The translations under genes and the position numbers were made by a program. 64,000 bases of DNA, from assembly GCA_023213395.1 (NCBI GenBank), contig CM041465.1, forward strand, positions 85,009,741 through 85,073,740, written 5' to 3'. Below are positions 1 through 11,324 of the stretch, in pieces. The notes beneath the pieces were generated by a model that saw only the letters and a list, made by a program, of their open reading frames with translations, had not been told where the DNA came from and made no database searches. Each line of letters begins with the position of its first letter. Within the stretch, counting starts at the first letter, position 1. Source of the stretch: Cycas panzhihuaensis. Taxonomy: Eukaryota > Cycadophyta.

Positions 1-1675
1 CCTCCCTAACATGTCTAATACCTCAAGTGTAGTCCAGATCAAGGTGTAATGGTCAAGAGAACCTACTCAAATATAAAAACTCTATTTTTCATTTGAATGA
101 GGGGGATTCTACATTCATTCTTTCATCACTCAAACTCTTTCTTAACAGGAAAAGTAGAAAGCTCAATTTTGGAAAGGAAGCACACAATAAAATTTAGATT
201 TTGGGATAGAATACCCCTTAAGTACTCCTCTGTAATAAAAAACACTCTCTTCTCTTCCCTCAACACTCAAGGATCTCTTAAAAGGCACTCCCTTAAGAGT
301 TGAAAAGGTCTTCCATCAATAAATTCTTCTATGAACATCAAGCTTACTTGCATCAAATGGGTAAAATCAAACTATTCTTTGGTTTTCAATGAAAATTTCT
401 TCTAGTTTACCTTAAGTTTCAGCCATTTAGTTTATTTCTACTTAGCATATAGTTTGAGAACTATAACAAATTCTTTCAACCATATTTATTCAGTTATAAA
501 GCTTATAAAACTATTTTCCTTAAATTAGAAACTCTCCACAATCACAACTAGGGCATTGAAGGAGGAAGTCAATGGTTCACTGACTGATTAAGGGAGTTTA
601 GAGAAGGGAAATAGGTGCAAGTGCCAACTTTTGCACCTGCTTCTCATTGGGTAATACCCTCCCAACAACATACGGTATCTATCCTTATAGTGCATGCACC
701 TTCCACCCTAATACCAAGCCACACAACCATACTAATAATTAGTGAGCATCTACTACTTGTTTATTAAGACTTTGTATCTTATTCTTGCACCCCATTTTTC
801 CTCTTTGGGTTATAGCCTAAAATTGAAAGACTGGATAATCCCTCTTATCATACTTAGGAGACCACTCTTATTTATGGGGCCACCCCATTCCAAGGTTCTT
901 TCCTCTTCATCTCTCTCCTCTTACCTTTCACATCCTTTTATACACATGGAGTTTTAGTAGAGAAGAGGTAGCATTTGATTTGTTTCTTTTAATGATTAAA
1001 AGTAATAAATATTTCGTAAAACATTTATGCACATATATATATTGCATATATTTCTTACAGGTAGAATTTTGCCTTGTGCATATAGATGGAACACTCATTC
1101 CTATACCTTAGCCAAGAAGGCATGATAAAAACTTCATCCTAAGGTAGGCACCAAATTCATGTTTTGGTATTTCATTTCATCGCATGCCCCTTATTGTCTT
1201 GCTCTATTCTATTTTACATCTTTTCATATTACTCTAGTTAGATTTAGGGAAAGTAAGGAAGCCTCGTTGCCTCTTACAACTCCCATGGTAAAGGAGCTCA
1301 CATTATTAGTGAGGGAAGGATAAGGAAAGAACAAGGTTAAGGTCACTTTCAAGCATTGCTAACTAGGTACACTCCTTCCAAACCCTTTTCTCCTTCTACC
1401 TGCTTCCTTTCAAGCTTGCTCTTTTGATTGTTAGCACTTGCACATGCATATGAAATGAAAAGATAAGAATTTACTTTTCTAAATCATGTCTCCTTTGCAC
1501 TCATAGGAAAGAGAATCATCCCAAAGAAAAAGAATAGATTCTCCTCTTTCTCTCTCTTTTCTTCTTCATAATGAAAGAGGCATATTAGGGAAGGATTGCT
1601 CTATCATTTGAATATGCACATGTACATAAGATAAGATTAAAAATCTAGTCTAGAGAATACACTTCTTCTTACTTG
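1..1675. other. AT-rich sequence without recognisable gene
   Basis: I see no coding frame longer than about 70 codons with protein-like composition, no LTR boundary and no RNA gene. The base composition resembles the decayed gypsy sequence that follows, so this may be a very old transposon remnant. That is inference only. Confidence 0.4.
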
Positions 1676-2070
1676 AAAAGGGAAAGTATATTAAAAGGAA
1701 GAAATATTGCATAAGTATAGGAATGTTCACCTTTCTCCTTCTTTTACACCTCTCTTAAATAAATGATTGACTCCTTTATTTTAGGCATATAACTTCACAG
1801 TTCTTTTGCCAAAAGTTAAAGAGAGTAAATTTAAGAGTGATGAATTATATTTGTTATGCATTGTTAGTTGATTATTTTATTTTGTAATAATATAACTATA
1901 ATCTACATCCTATACCAAATATTACATTTTGAAATAAGACAACACCCAAACAAACAATATCATCTCCTCACATAACAAAAGAGAACCTTAATAAAGCTTT
2001 GGGTTATAGCCAAACTCTGAAAGAAAACTTTTAGACATTAAGGGAACATACCAAACTTCTCCCTTCACCT
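1676..2070 (+). repeat. direct repeat R1 of the palindrome arm
   Basis: This stretch repeats 2128-2522 in the same orientation with scattered substitutions, and it is also present inverted near 4318-4712. It covers most of the MITE-like unit described at 2104-2427 plus about 95 bp of flank. It lacks the left terminal inverted repeat, so it is a duplicated piece of locus and not a separate MITE insertion. Confidence 0.75.
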
Positions 2071-2103
2071 TTAATAAATCTATGACTGATCCATGTCCTA
2101 TCA

Positions 2104-2427
2104 GGTTATATGAGGAGATGATATTAAAAGGGAATGTATATTAAAAAGAAGAAACATTGCATAAGTATAGGAATATTCACCTTTCTCCTTCTTTTACACC
2201 TCTCTCAAATGAATAATTAACTCCTTTATTTTAGGCATATAACTTCACGGTTATTTTGCCAAAAGTTAAAGAGAGTATATTTGAGAGTAATGAATTATAT
2301 TTGTTATGCATTGTTAGTTGATTATTTTATTTTATAATAATATAACTATAATCTACATCCTACACTAAATATTACATTTTGAAATAAGACAACACCTAAA
2401 CAAACAATATCATCTCCTCATATAACC
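2104..2427 (+). mobile_element. MITE-like unit, 324 bp with 22-bp terminal inverted repeats
   Basis: The unit begins GGTTATATGAGGAGATGA and ends with its exact reverse complement over 22 bp (2104-2125 against 2406-2427). The interior is AT-rich and noncoding. Length, composition and perfect TIRs fit a miniature inverted-repeat transposable element. A target duplication cannot be judged because the left side is also the edge of the palindrome. The superfamily is unknown. Confidence 0.6.
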
Positions 2428-2924
2428 AAAGAGAACCTTAATAGAGCTTTGGGTTATAGCCAAACCCTAAAAGGAAACTTTTAGACATTAAGGGAACATA
2501 CCAAACTTCTCCCTTCACCTTTGTTTCCTATCCATCATTATCTCCTTCTTTCAAGAAGGAAACCTATCCCTTTTCCCAAAAACAAGGATAAGAGGAAATT
2601 GTTTAGGCTACTTGGTAACCCAAGGAAGCCAAACCTTTTGTAAACCAAACACATTACTAATCAACCTACTTAGACCCTATAGGTAGAAAGGGAAAACACA
2701 TATTGTGGGCTTAATGAACCTATGCTCATAAGGTGCATGGACTCCCTTTAAGAGTAAGCTAAAGTCACAATACACCATTTGATCTCCCATGCTTTAGCCT
2801 ATTCATAGCTAGTGTATAGTAGTTCTTTGTGACCCCTTAGAGGTGTGATTCTAAAGATGAAAGTAATTTATCTTACTGAAGGAAGGAAGAAATCAAATCC
2901 TCTTCTATGTCCTCCTTCTTTTAG

Positions 2925-3260
2925 AAAGACTAAGTGGTGTTTGTACTATCAAATAGACACCTATGATAGAAGTGAATTTCATATCATCTAAACTATAACA
3001 TAAAATACAAATGTTCAAGCAAATTTTCCTTCCAGACATCTCAAGACTAGATGATTCATAAGGATCCCTTACCTCAACACAAGTATAAAGGAAATAAAGA
3101 TGACATGGGTAAGGAAAAATAGGTTCAAGATGATGAAGATGAGCCTTCTAGCTTTGATTTGTCTAAGAAGACTACTACTCCCTCTAATCCTTTGACAAAA
3201 TAAACTAATAATTAAGCTCACCTACCTCCTAAAGGTGGTGAGACCAAGAGAATAAATTAA
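2925..3260 (+). pseudogene. decayed Ty3/gypsy gag C-terminus (zinc-knuckle region)
   Basis: In the + frame around 2931-2982 the translation reads KWC-x3-Y-x4-Y-D-x3-F. This lines up with the CxxH-x4-H-x4-C type knuckle seen intact in the related element at 37481-37527, with the His/Cys ligands mutated. It is followed by a Ser/Thr/Pro-rich, acidic stretch typical of the gag-protease linker. Several stops interrupt it. The right palindrome arm holds the same sequence inverted. The assignment rests on the similarity to the 35-40 kb element and on the protease that follows at 4739. Confidence 0.45.
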
Positions 3261-4412
3261 CATGGTGGGGACTACAAAGAGTGCAATTCCATATAAATCA
3301 CTTGATGATTTGATGAAAAAGAACCCTAAATCCTTACCTCTTATACCCCCACATCCCATCAAGTTATAATCCATTCCTTCTAGTATAAAAGATGGATCTG
3401 TAATCCATCTTTTGTACTAGAAGGAATGGATTGTAACCTGATGATTTATATTTTATACTAGAAGGAATGGATTATAACCCGATGGGATGTGGGGGTATAA
3501 GAGGTAAAGAGTTAGGGTTCTTTTCCATTAAATCATCAAGTGATTTAGATGGACCTGCACTCTTTGTAGTCCCCACCATGTTAATTTGTTCTCTTGGTCT
3601 CACCACCTTTAGGAGGGAGGTAAGCTTGATTATTAGTTTATTTTATCAAAGGATTAGAGGGAGTAGTAGTCTTCTTTGATAAATCAAAGCTAGAAGGCTC
3701 ATCTTCATCATCTTGAACCTATTTTTCCTTGCCTATATCATCTTTATTTCCTTTATCCTTGTGTTGAGGTAAGGGACCCTTATGAATCATCTAGTCTTGA
3801 GATGTCTTTGAAGGAAAATTTACTTGAACATTCATATTTTGTATTATAGTTTAGACAATATGACATTCACTTCTATCATGGGTGTCTATTTGATAGTAAG
3901 AACACCACTTAGTCTTTCTAAAAGAAGGAGAAGATGGAAGAGGATCTTGTTTCTTCCTTCCTTCAGTAAGATAAATTACTTTCATCTCTAGAAGCACACC
4001 TCTAGGGGTCACTAAGAGCTACTATATACTGGCTATGAATAGGCTAAAACATGGGAGCTCAAATAGTGTATTATGACGTTAGTTCACTCTTGAAGGGTGT
4101 CCATGCACCTTGTGAGCATAGGTTCATGAAGTCCATAGTACATGTGTTCCCCTTCTACCTATAGGGTCTAAGTAGGTTGATTAGTGATGTGTTTGGTTTA
4201 CAAAAGGTTTGACTTCCTTGGGTTACCGAGTAGCCTAAACAGGTTTCTCTTATCCTCATTTTTTGGAAAGGGATAGGTTTCCTTCTCACAAGAAGGAGAT
4301 AATGATAGATAGGAAATAAAGGTAAAGGGGGAAGTTTGGTATGTTCCCTTAATGCCTAAAAGTTCCCTTTTAGGGTTTGGCTATAACTCAAAGCTCTATT
4401 AAGGTTCTCTTT

Positions 4413-4736
4413 GGTTATATGAGGAGATGATATTATTTGTTTAGGTGTTGTCTTATTTCAAAATGTAATATTTGGTGTAGGATGTAGATTATAGTTATAT
4501 TATTATAAAATAAAATAATCAACTAACAATGCATAACAAATATAATTCATCACTCTCAAATATACTCTCTTTAACTTTTGGCAAAAGAACCGTGAAGTTA
4601 TATACCTAAAATAAAGGAGTCAATTATTCATTTGAGAGAGGTGTAAAAGAAGGAGAAAGGTGAATATTCCTATACTTGTGCAATATTTCTTCTTTTTAAT
4701 ATACATTCCCTTTTAATATCATCTCCTCATATAACC
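4413..4736 (-). mobile_element. second copy of the 324-bp MITE-like unit, inverted
   Basis: Same length and same 22-bp TIRs as the unit at 2104-2427, in opposite orientation, ending 3 bp before the edge of the right palindrome arm. It is part of the inverted duplication, so it is not evidence for an independent insertion. Confidence 0.6.
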
Positions 4737-4738
4737 TG

Positions 4739-5240
4739 ATGGGATGTGGATCAATCATAAATTTATTAAAGTATTGCCTTAAGCAATATCAATTCTTGTT
4801 TGATGTGTTGGGAGTTCCTATTGTAGTCTCTTCATCTACTTTCATACTTTCTTTCATCCTGGCCACCTTGTCTACTCATACCACTCATGTTCGAAATGAC
4901 ATACCTCTATTTTATATTGAGATAATTAAGGATGACATCAACATTAAATGTATCATCATTAATGAGGGATTGTCCATTAATATAATCCCTCTTCATCTTG
5001 TTGAGGATCTATAAATTTTAGTCTTTGATCCATGTGAGTGGATTTATCAGGGATATGATAAAAATTAGAAAGTTCCCCTTGGTCAAGTGACTCTTCCCCT
5101 GACTCTAGAAGAAAAGATGGTTCTTACTAAATTGACCATCTTTGATCTCAATTTAGAATACAACATCCTTTTGGGTAGACCATGGATCACCCAAATGATT
5201 ATTATTTACTTTTCCCTTTTTGGTGAACTTAGGTTTATCC
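4739..5240 (+). pseudogene. decayed Ty3/gypsy aspartic protease
   Basis: A 91-codon open frame ends in KCIIINEGLSINIIPLHLVEDL-like sequence. This is the flap-to-active-site part of a retropepsin, with the catalytic Asp of the D-x-G-S motif replaced by Asn (NEGLS). About 110 bp further a frame reads LEYNILLGRPWI, the conserved C-terminal ILLGRPW element of gypsy proteases. The closest relative in the window is the protease at 38.2-38.6 kb. The protein is not functional: the active-site residue is lost and the frame is broken. Confidence 0.7.
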
Positions 5241-6655
5241 GTAAGGGATAATTAAAAATTGTAAGATGAAAATCGAAACCTATTAAATAATAAGTTCCAC
5301 TTATTGAGACCTTTCTTTAGTATAGTGAGTTATCTAACTCTTCAAAGTATTTTTTTCAATCATTAGGTTTATACCAATACTTTTTTATTGAAACTCCTCC
5401 TCCTCAGGGAGAAATAAATGATGTTGATTTAGTGGAGATTATCCCTATTTCACCAATTTACTCATCCACTCCTCAGTCTTTGGGTTTGACTTATCAACCT
5501 ATAATTTTCTCTTCTTCTTTTAATGAAGAAATAACTTCATGTTCTATTACATCTTATGAGGAAACACCTATGATTAAATTACTAATATAAATATTCCTCT
5601 CTCTACTTAAAGCCATTTCTCACAGGTTTGATGTTTTCTCTCGATGGAAAATGCTTTAGTTTCTTCTACTATGACTATTTCCTTGATTAACCATACGATT
5701 TTTGTTTCACATGATGTGCCTGTTAATGCTACCCCTCTTTTCTCTTGGTCTCATATTTTTGTTATATGGTTAAATAAACATGGGAAGAAGATGTTGTTAC
5801 ATAGGCACCTAGACCTAGAATCAAATGATGAGGTTATTAATTCATGTGATGTGCTTTAAAAGAATCAAAGTATCCCCACTTAAGTACAAGAAGTGAATTT
5901 GGTTTCTATTATTTCCTTTTCTTCTCATCCTTCTATAGATACTTCTTCATCATCCCTCATCTTGATATCTTTTTTTAATCAAGATTATCCTTCTTACCAT
6001 TAAGAATTTGAATGAACCTTTACATCGATTTAGGAATTTATTGATAGACCTATTCCTTTTTCTCAAGCTTCTCCAATCATTGAGTGTATTCCCGCTATCC
6101 AAACTCTTTGGTTGATTGTCCTCTATATTTTAAGCCCTCTTTTTTGTTTACTAATCTACTAAAGAACTTACTCCTTGTTGATCTTTTTCACTTAGACCAC
6201 TTTGGAAATGATGAAGCAATCCTTAAACATCTAATAGGATCATCCCCTAACCTTCCCTCTGGTCATTATAGGTTAGGTTTTTCAAAAGTAATATGACCTG
6301 ATTCCCTACTAGTTAATCATTCCTGGCCTTAATAGATAGTTTCTTTTATCGAGTCTACTACTCACTTTGGAGAGGGAAATGCTATGCTTATGGAGAAAAC
6401 TATAGATGTTGACATAGAACTGGGTGATACCCCTAAGATTATTAAGTTGGAAGCTAGTTGTATCTCTCAAGAGATTGCTTAATTTAAGGATCTCTTCTAT
6501 GAGTTCCATTCAGTTTTTACTTGGGACTATATTGATATGTATGGTCTTGATCCTTAAGTCATTGAACATAATATCATGGTCACTCCTAGTGTTAAACCTA
6601 AATGTCAAAAGTAACAACCCATTCACCCACATTTTTCTATTGCTATCAAACCTAA
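5241..6655 (+). pseudogene. decayed gypsy pol linker and RT N-terminus (Tat-like)
   Basis: Near 6180-6290 the frame contains HFGNDEAILKHLIG followed by PNLPSGHYRLG, matching the linker at 39150-39230 of the Tat-like element (DEALLEHLAG, NLPSGHHRLG). Around 6480-6600 there is FYEFHSVFTWDYIDMYGLDP, the N-terminal tip of a gypsy reverse transcriptase. No RT palm motif or YxDD follows, because the sequence changes to another lineage near 6.65 kb. Multiple stops are present. Function is lost. Confidence 0.65.
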
Positions 6656-8110
6656 TCACTAAGCCTGGAGGTATGTAAATACCCAAAGGAAATTAAATAT
6701 TAGGCATGCTAAGTGGATGTCCTAACTATAAAGCTTTACATTTATTTTGAAGAATAAATTAGGTAAACAAAACTATGTTGCTGATGCATTAACTAGGTGA
6801 GTAGCATTATTGACCACCATAGCAAATGAGGTGATAGGATTTGAAGCCATGAATAATTTGTATAACTCAAACCCTAATTTTGAAACAATTGTTAAGCACT
6901 ATAAGAATCCTCTAATTAAGGGATGTAGTTCTTTATGTAATAATTACTTTATGTGGGATAGTTATCTATTTAAAAAACATAGTTGTATATTCTAGTGGAC
7001 TCCATGAGGGAGAATATTACATGAGAGTTGCATAATGGAGGTCTTGGAGGGTGTTTTGGCTAAAACAAGACCATAACTTTAGTGGAGGAGAAGTATTTTG
7101 GCCTTGAATAAAAGTGATGTGGCAATATTTGTGGCACATTATAGGATATGCAAAATGGCCAAGGGGCATGGTTAGAATATAGGCCTATGTATGCCCTTAC
7201 CAACACTTGAAGAACCATGGATAAACTTGAGCATAGACTTCATGTCAGGATTACCATATACACAAAGAAGTAATTATTTATTTTTTTATTATTATTTATC
7301 ATTTTTTCAAAATGATTCATTTTATTACATACAAGAAGACAAATGACATAATTAAGATAGTAGCTTTATTCTTTAAAGAGGTTGTAAGGCTACATGGCAT
7401 TTCAAAGACTATCACTTTAGATCAAGACATAAAATTTTTAAGTCATTTTTAGAAGACTTTATGGAAGAAGATGGGAATAAAATTCTAATTTAGAAGTATC
7501 TTCCATCTATAGATTGATGGATAAATTAAAGTAGTGAATAAAAGTTTGGGAAACTTATTAAGGTGCATCATTAGAGAGAAGCACAAACAGTGAGATTTGG
7601 CATTAACCTAGGTAGAATCTATATGTAATAATTTTGTGAATAAATCAACAGGCAAATCATCTTTTAAAGTTGTGTATGGAAAAAACCCCAAAGATATTCT
7701 AGATTTAATACACCTCCCCATTGGAGAGAAGGTGAGTGGTGATGTAAAAACTTTTATAAAGCACATATAATAGGTTCATAAGGATGTGAGAAAAAAGTTA
7801 TATGGCAATAAGAAAAAGTATAAAGAAGCAACAAATAAGAACTACAAACATAAGGCATTTGAAGAAGGTGACTTAGTAATGGTTTACTTAAGGAAAGACA
7901 TATTTCCCTAAGGGACCTACAATAAACTCAAATACAAAAAGGTTGGCCCATATTTGGTTATAGAAATGATTAATAACAATATGTATAAGGTGAATTTACT
8001 TGAATACTTTGATATCTCTCACAATTTTAATGTTTTAGGTCTATACACATATTATAAAGGAGATGAAGAGGTGGATTATAAAGGTGAAGTGGCAAGTTAA
8101 AAGCCCCAAA
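6656..8110 (+). pseudogene. decayed gypsy RNase H end plus integrase (different lineage)
   Basis: The reading begins FTFILKNKLGKQNYVADALTR, the C-terminal signature of Ty3/gypsy RNase H. It continues through an integrase: an LHNGGLGG-like zinc-binding segment (~7030), EEPWINLSIDFMSGLP (first catalytic Asp, ~7220), a core with the DGQ/NKSLGN region (~7515-7560) and a C-terminal GPYLVIE-NNNMYKVNL domain (~7945-8000). Many stops and frame changes occur. The style is chromovirus-like and unlike the Tat-type sequence directly upstream, so 6.65 kb is a chimeric or deletion junction. There is no intact domain. Confidence 0.7.
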
Positions 8111-8336
8111 TGCTAAGGAAAAAGTGAGAAGAAATTGAACAAGTGTTAGATATAAAAATAATGAGCATATAATAGGGAAACTGCAATAGGTACTTAATGT
8201 AGTGGAAAGTTTTATCATAAGCAGACAATACCTAAATCATAAAAGAAGAGCTAAAGCAATTGAATATTGACAAATGGAAGGAATTTTATTATAACAACTT
8301 ATAATGACAGAGTTTATTTCAACCTAGGGAGGATGA

Positions 8337-8830
8337 TGTAAGAACATCTAGACCTTTGTTATAATTTAATTCACTTTTCATGTTTTATCCTTTTTCTCTA
8401 AATTTTAGAGTTTATTAATCAAAGTATAGCTTTTTGCTTGATAGTTAGAATTTAGTAATTCTTGTACTAGCTTGAAGGTCTATCCAAGTAGGATAGGCCA
8501 AAATAGCCTATGACTAGACTAGAGTCTTCATTATAGGCCTATAGTTTTTTAGCCAAAAATTATCTTGAATATGCCTAAAAATTAAGATTTGGTTTGTATG
8601 TTTAAAAATAACAAGTATTTTTAAACTAGTTTTGACTTTTATGTAATGGCTTTTAATGGGGATTAACTTTAAAATATGGTTTTATTTAATATTTTAGGTA
8701 ATTAGGAGTCCTTTCCTATGAGTTTTAGGGTTAGGGTTGGAAGCTTTCGGACTTTCTACTTTCACTTATATAAATATAATTTTAGATTGTCTTTTGATAA
8801 ACTAAATGAAATGGAATAAAAATAGAAGTG
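8337..8830 (+). mobile_element. putative 3' LTR start of the decayed gypsy element
   Basis: After the integrase end and about 230 bp of noncoding sequence there is a purine run (AGGGAGGATGA) followed by TGTAAGAACATC, the usual PPT-then-TG arrangement of a 3' LTR. A TATA-like TTATATAAATA lies near 8765. No second copy of this LTR is in the window and I could not fix the 3' end, so the end coordinate is arbitrary. Confidence 0.35.
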
Positions 8831-9562
8831 AAAAAAGAAAAATTCTTATTTTTTGGTTTTTTTCTTATTTTAAGTTGGTGCATGTAAAATTGAATGTTTC
8901 CTTTATAGGTTGTCCTCATCATTTTCTAATCTTCTTTATGTTTTCCTATCTTTTTTAGTTTTCTTTATAGTTTATATCAATGTAGTTTATTTCATTCTAT
9001 TTATTATTCATCTTATATAAAGTGAAAATTATTTTATGCTCCACTAGGTATGAGGGTGTACCACTTTTAGTTACTTATTTATCCTTGTGAGATGGAAGTT
9101 TATTTAGTACTCCATAAGGTATTAGGATGCAATATTTCTATTTCTAGAATAGGTAGTTAGTTTATTTCATGATTTGATGGCAAAGTATTATATTTTTATA
9201 CTAATGATTTGCATGATGTAACATTTATTTTATTATGGCTTGTATTAATATAGAATCCAACTAGATTTCTTTTAAAAATAAGGGTAGAAGATGATATGAA
9301 TAAAGGAATAATAGGGAGATAGGTATAATTTGGGTAGCAATAAGCATAATTCTAAAATCTACAAAAGAACATTTCCAGATGATGATAGATTCAGTTTAAA
9401 AGCATGATTTGTAAGAAAAATATCATCAAGTGAAAGACCATAGTTTGTATTTTCCATCAACTAGTAAATTACTGAAAACAAACGTCGATAGGAAAATATA
9501 TATAAATTTGAAGTTGTTAGAATGACTAACAAGTAGATTACTAAAGGGTAGAATCAAAGTAG
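8831..9562. other. AT-rich sequence without recognisable gene
   Basis: Low-complexity, A/T-rich DNA between the putative gypsy LTR and the 3' LTR of element D. It may contain the rest of the gypsy LTR. No coding or RNA features are seen. Confidence 0.35.
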
Positions 9563-9853
9563 TGTTAGAATTAGGAATGCAATAATCACATCAAACCTTA
9601 ATAGTGAGTAAGAGATAAATAATAAAGTACAAAAGATGAAGTATGTACAACAATAGATACCATATTGGAGAATTGGCCAAAACTTAATTATGAATAAAAA
9701 AGAGTACATAGTTATAGTACAAGCTTACCACTAGTGAGAGAACCCCATTGGACTACTTAGAGGTGGCGCACATATCAAGGTAACTCGCAACTCTAATATA
9801 AAATACAAGAAATAGAGAGAGTTTACATAAGGTTAATGTAATTGGGTATTACA
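9563..9853 (-). repeat. 3' LTR of element D
   Basis: On the - strand it runs TGTAATACCC ... CTAACA, 291 bp. It matches 30698-30988 with roughly 25 substitutions by eye and no length change. A purine tract lies directly upstream on the - strand, so this is the 3' copy. Confidence 0.75.
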
Positions 9854-9870
9854 CCTAACATTGCCCCCTA
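9854..9870 (-). other. polypurine tract of element D
   Basis: On the - strand TAGGGGGCAATGTTAGG immediately precedes the TGTAAT start of the 3' LTR. This is the usual plus-strand primer position and resembles the GGGAGAATGTTAGG form common in plant copia elements. Confidence 0.6.
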
Positions 9871-11042
9871 TAATAGCCAATTACATGAATGTCATCACAT
9901 CAGATGATAGCTCAAGTCTTTAAAAATCTACTGGATCACAAATGCTACTACACAAAATAAAAAAGTTTCTGAAGTTCATATAAAGTGGAGTCCATCTACT
10001 AGAATGCATGGGTCATTAGCCACTGTAATTGCCAGTTGGATAGGAACTCCTTTTGTATATGTGGATTAATCAGGAGCTAGCAAGAGTATCTAAATAATGT
10101 CCCACCCCTTACTCATATAGGAGTGCAAGCAGAAAACTGAATATAAGGCACATGGTGCACGGCACATGGTAAGCAAGAGTAGCTTCTAAAAGTGTGTCCT
10201 ACCTCTTGCTCAATAGGACTAGCACTTCTTCGGCATCTAATGGCTGGAAATACAATGGAACTATGGCCTCAAATATACCACATAGTCTAAAAGATCCCTC
10301 ATTGGGCTAACAACTTACCATCATGGGCAAAATAACCAATATTAGAAGTTTTTACATGACTGAAAAATAATATGTGACTTGTGTAGTACATATGACTCTC
10401 TCTCATAAATTAAGTACAATATGATCATAATGGGTTCTTCAAGAGCCAAAAAATAAGACCATGGTACATGTCATCCCCCCCATTTAGGGTACATTACATC
10501 AAGAAGCCTTGAAAATACAATATGGTATTTGTAGAAGTTAAGAAAAATGAAGAAGGATAAGAACTTATGATTTTGAACTAAAAAATCTCCATGAAAAAAA
10601 CTCCAAATTATGTCAAATGACTTGTCAAACGAAAGGTATCTCTGTTATGGACCTAACGCAACAAACATGATTGAAAAGTGACCTCCGAATCTCAAGATAT
10701 AGCCAAAAAGGTGATAGGTACTCATTAATAAGGTTAAAAATGGGAACTAGCCCCCTGCATGAGCTAGCCACTGGTCATCTGGGAACTCTATAAAATCTGG
10801 GGCTGAAGTGATGAGGGGCTAGACAGATCTCAAATATATATCTAATTTGATTAAATTCAATTTTGAATCTTCAAAAAATTTATACCCCTTTTTATAGATT
10901 CTCATGTCTGCCAAAATACACCAAACACAAATATTAAATAAAATATCATATTATAATCCTAATTAGGGTTCCGCCCAATAAATTTCATCGAGTCACCACC
11001 GCCATGAGTGTAGATTTGTAGGTGCGCCATTGAAGTTATAGG
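9871..11042 (-). other. element D internal sequence, noncoding
   Basis: No retroviral domain is seen. The + strand around 10960-11015 reads like a plant 5' leader (CCTAATTAGGG, then ACCACCGCCATGAG), but the ATG opens only six codons. The block next to it may be intron or flank captured with the PGAP1 exon. This is inference. Confidence 0.35.
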
Positions 11043-11324
11043 TTATTGCCGTGGATTATAGGTTTCGAGAATGGGCATGCCGATGAGCTTCATGAGATGC
11101 AAATCATAATCAATCTTCTTCCAACCCTCGTGATAAAAATATAGTCTATATTTCATAGAGGAAATGATGGCAGGGGGTGCAATCAGGATATATGTGAGAT
11201 ACATGTATGTCATATTGCACCCATTTGAAATGGGTTTTAGCAACCCAAACAAGCCTGCTACGCCTATGCTTACTACAAATATTATCATTGTCGCAACTAT
11301 GAATTTTGCTTTAAGACCGACCAT
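11043..11324 (-). pseudogene. captured N-terminal exon fragment of a PGAP1-like GPI inositol-deacylase
   Basis: A 93-codon ATG frame encodes a short basic N-terminus, one membrane segment (residues about 8-29), then NGCNMTYMYLTYI (about 34-46) and KYRLYFYHEGWKKID (about 58-72). It ends in LIGMPIL (about 80-86), where homologues continue into the VLFIPGN-GSYKQ lipase segment. CxMTYMYP, the LYxYHEGW element and the GxPVL lead-in are characteristic of the N-terminus of PGAP1/Bst1 enzymes, which remove the inositol acyl chain from GPI anchors in the ER. The last seven codons are unrelated, as expected for read-through into an intron or a junction. The Ser-lipase domain is absent, so no activity is possible. 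It is in the same sense as element D. The family call is from memory of the motif, not a search. Confidence 0.75.

Larger units (their letters stand above)
2101..4739. repeat. large inverted repeat (palindrome), about 1.29-kb arms
   Basis: The left arm 2101-3390 and right arm 3451-4739 are reverse complements with few mismatches. They are separated by a 60-bp loop that holds a partial extra copy of the innermost arm sequence. The outer ends coincide within 3 bp with MITE-like termini (TCAGGTTATATG on the left, CATATAACCTGA on the right). The left arm contains decayed gypsy gag sequence in sense orientation and the right arm mirrors it. The junction repeats the words ATAACC(C/T)GATGGGATGTGG inside the loop side and outside the right arm, which suggests a microhomology-driven inverted duplication. 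Confidence 0.85.
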
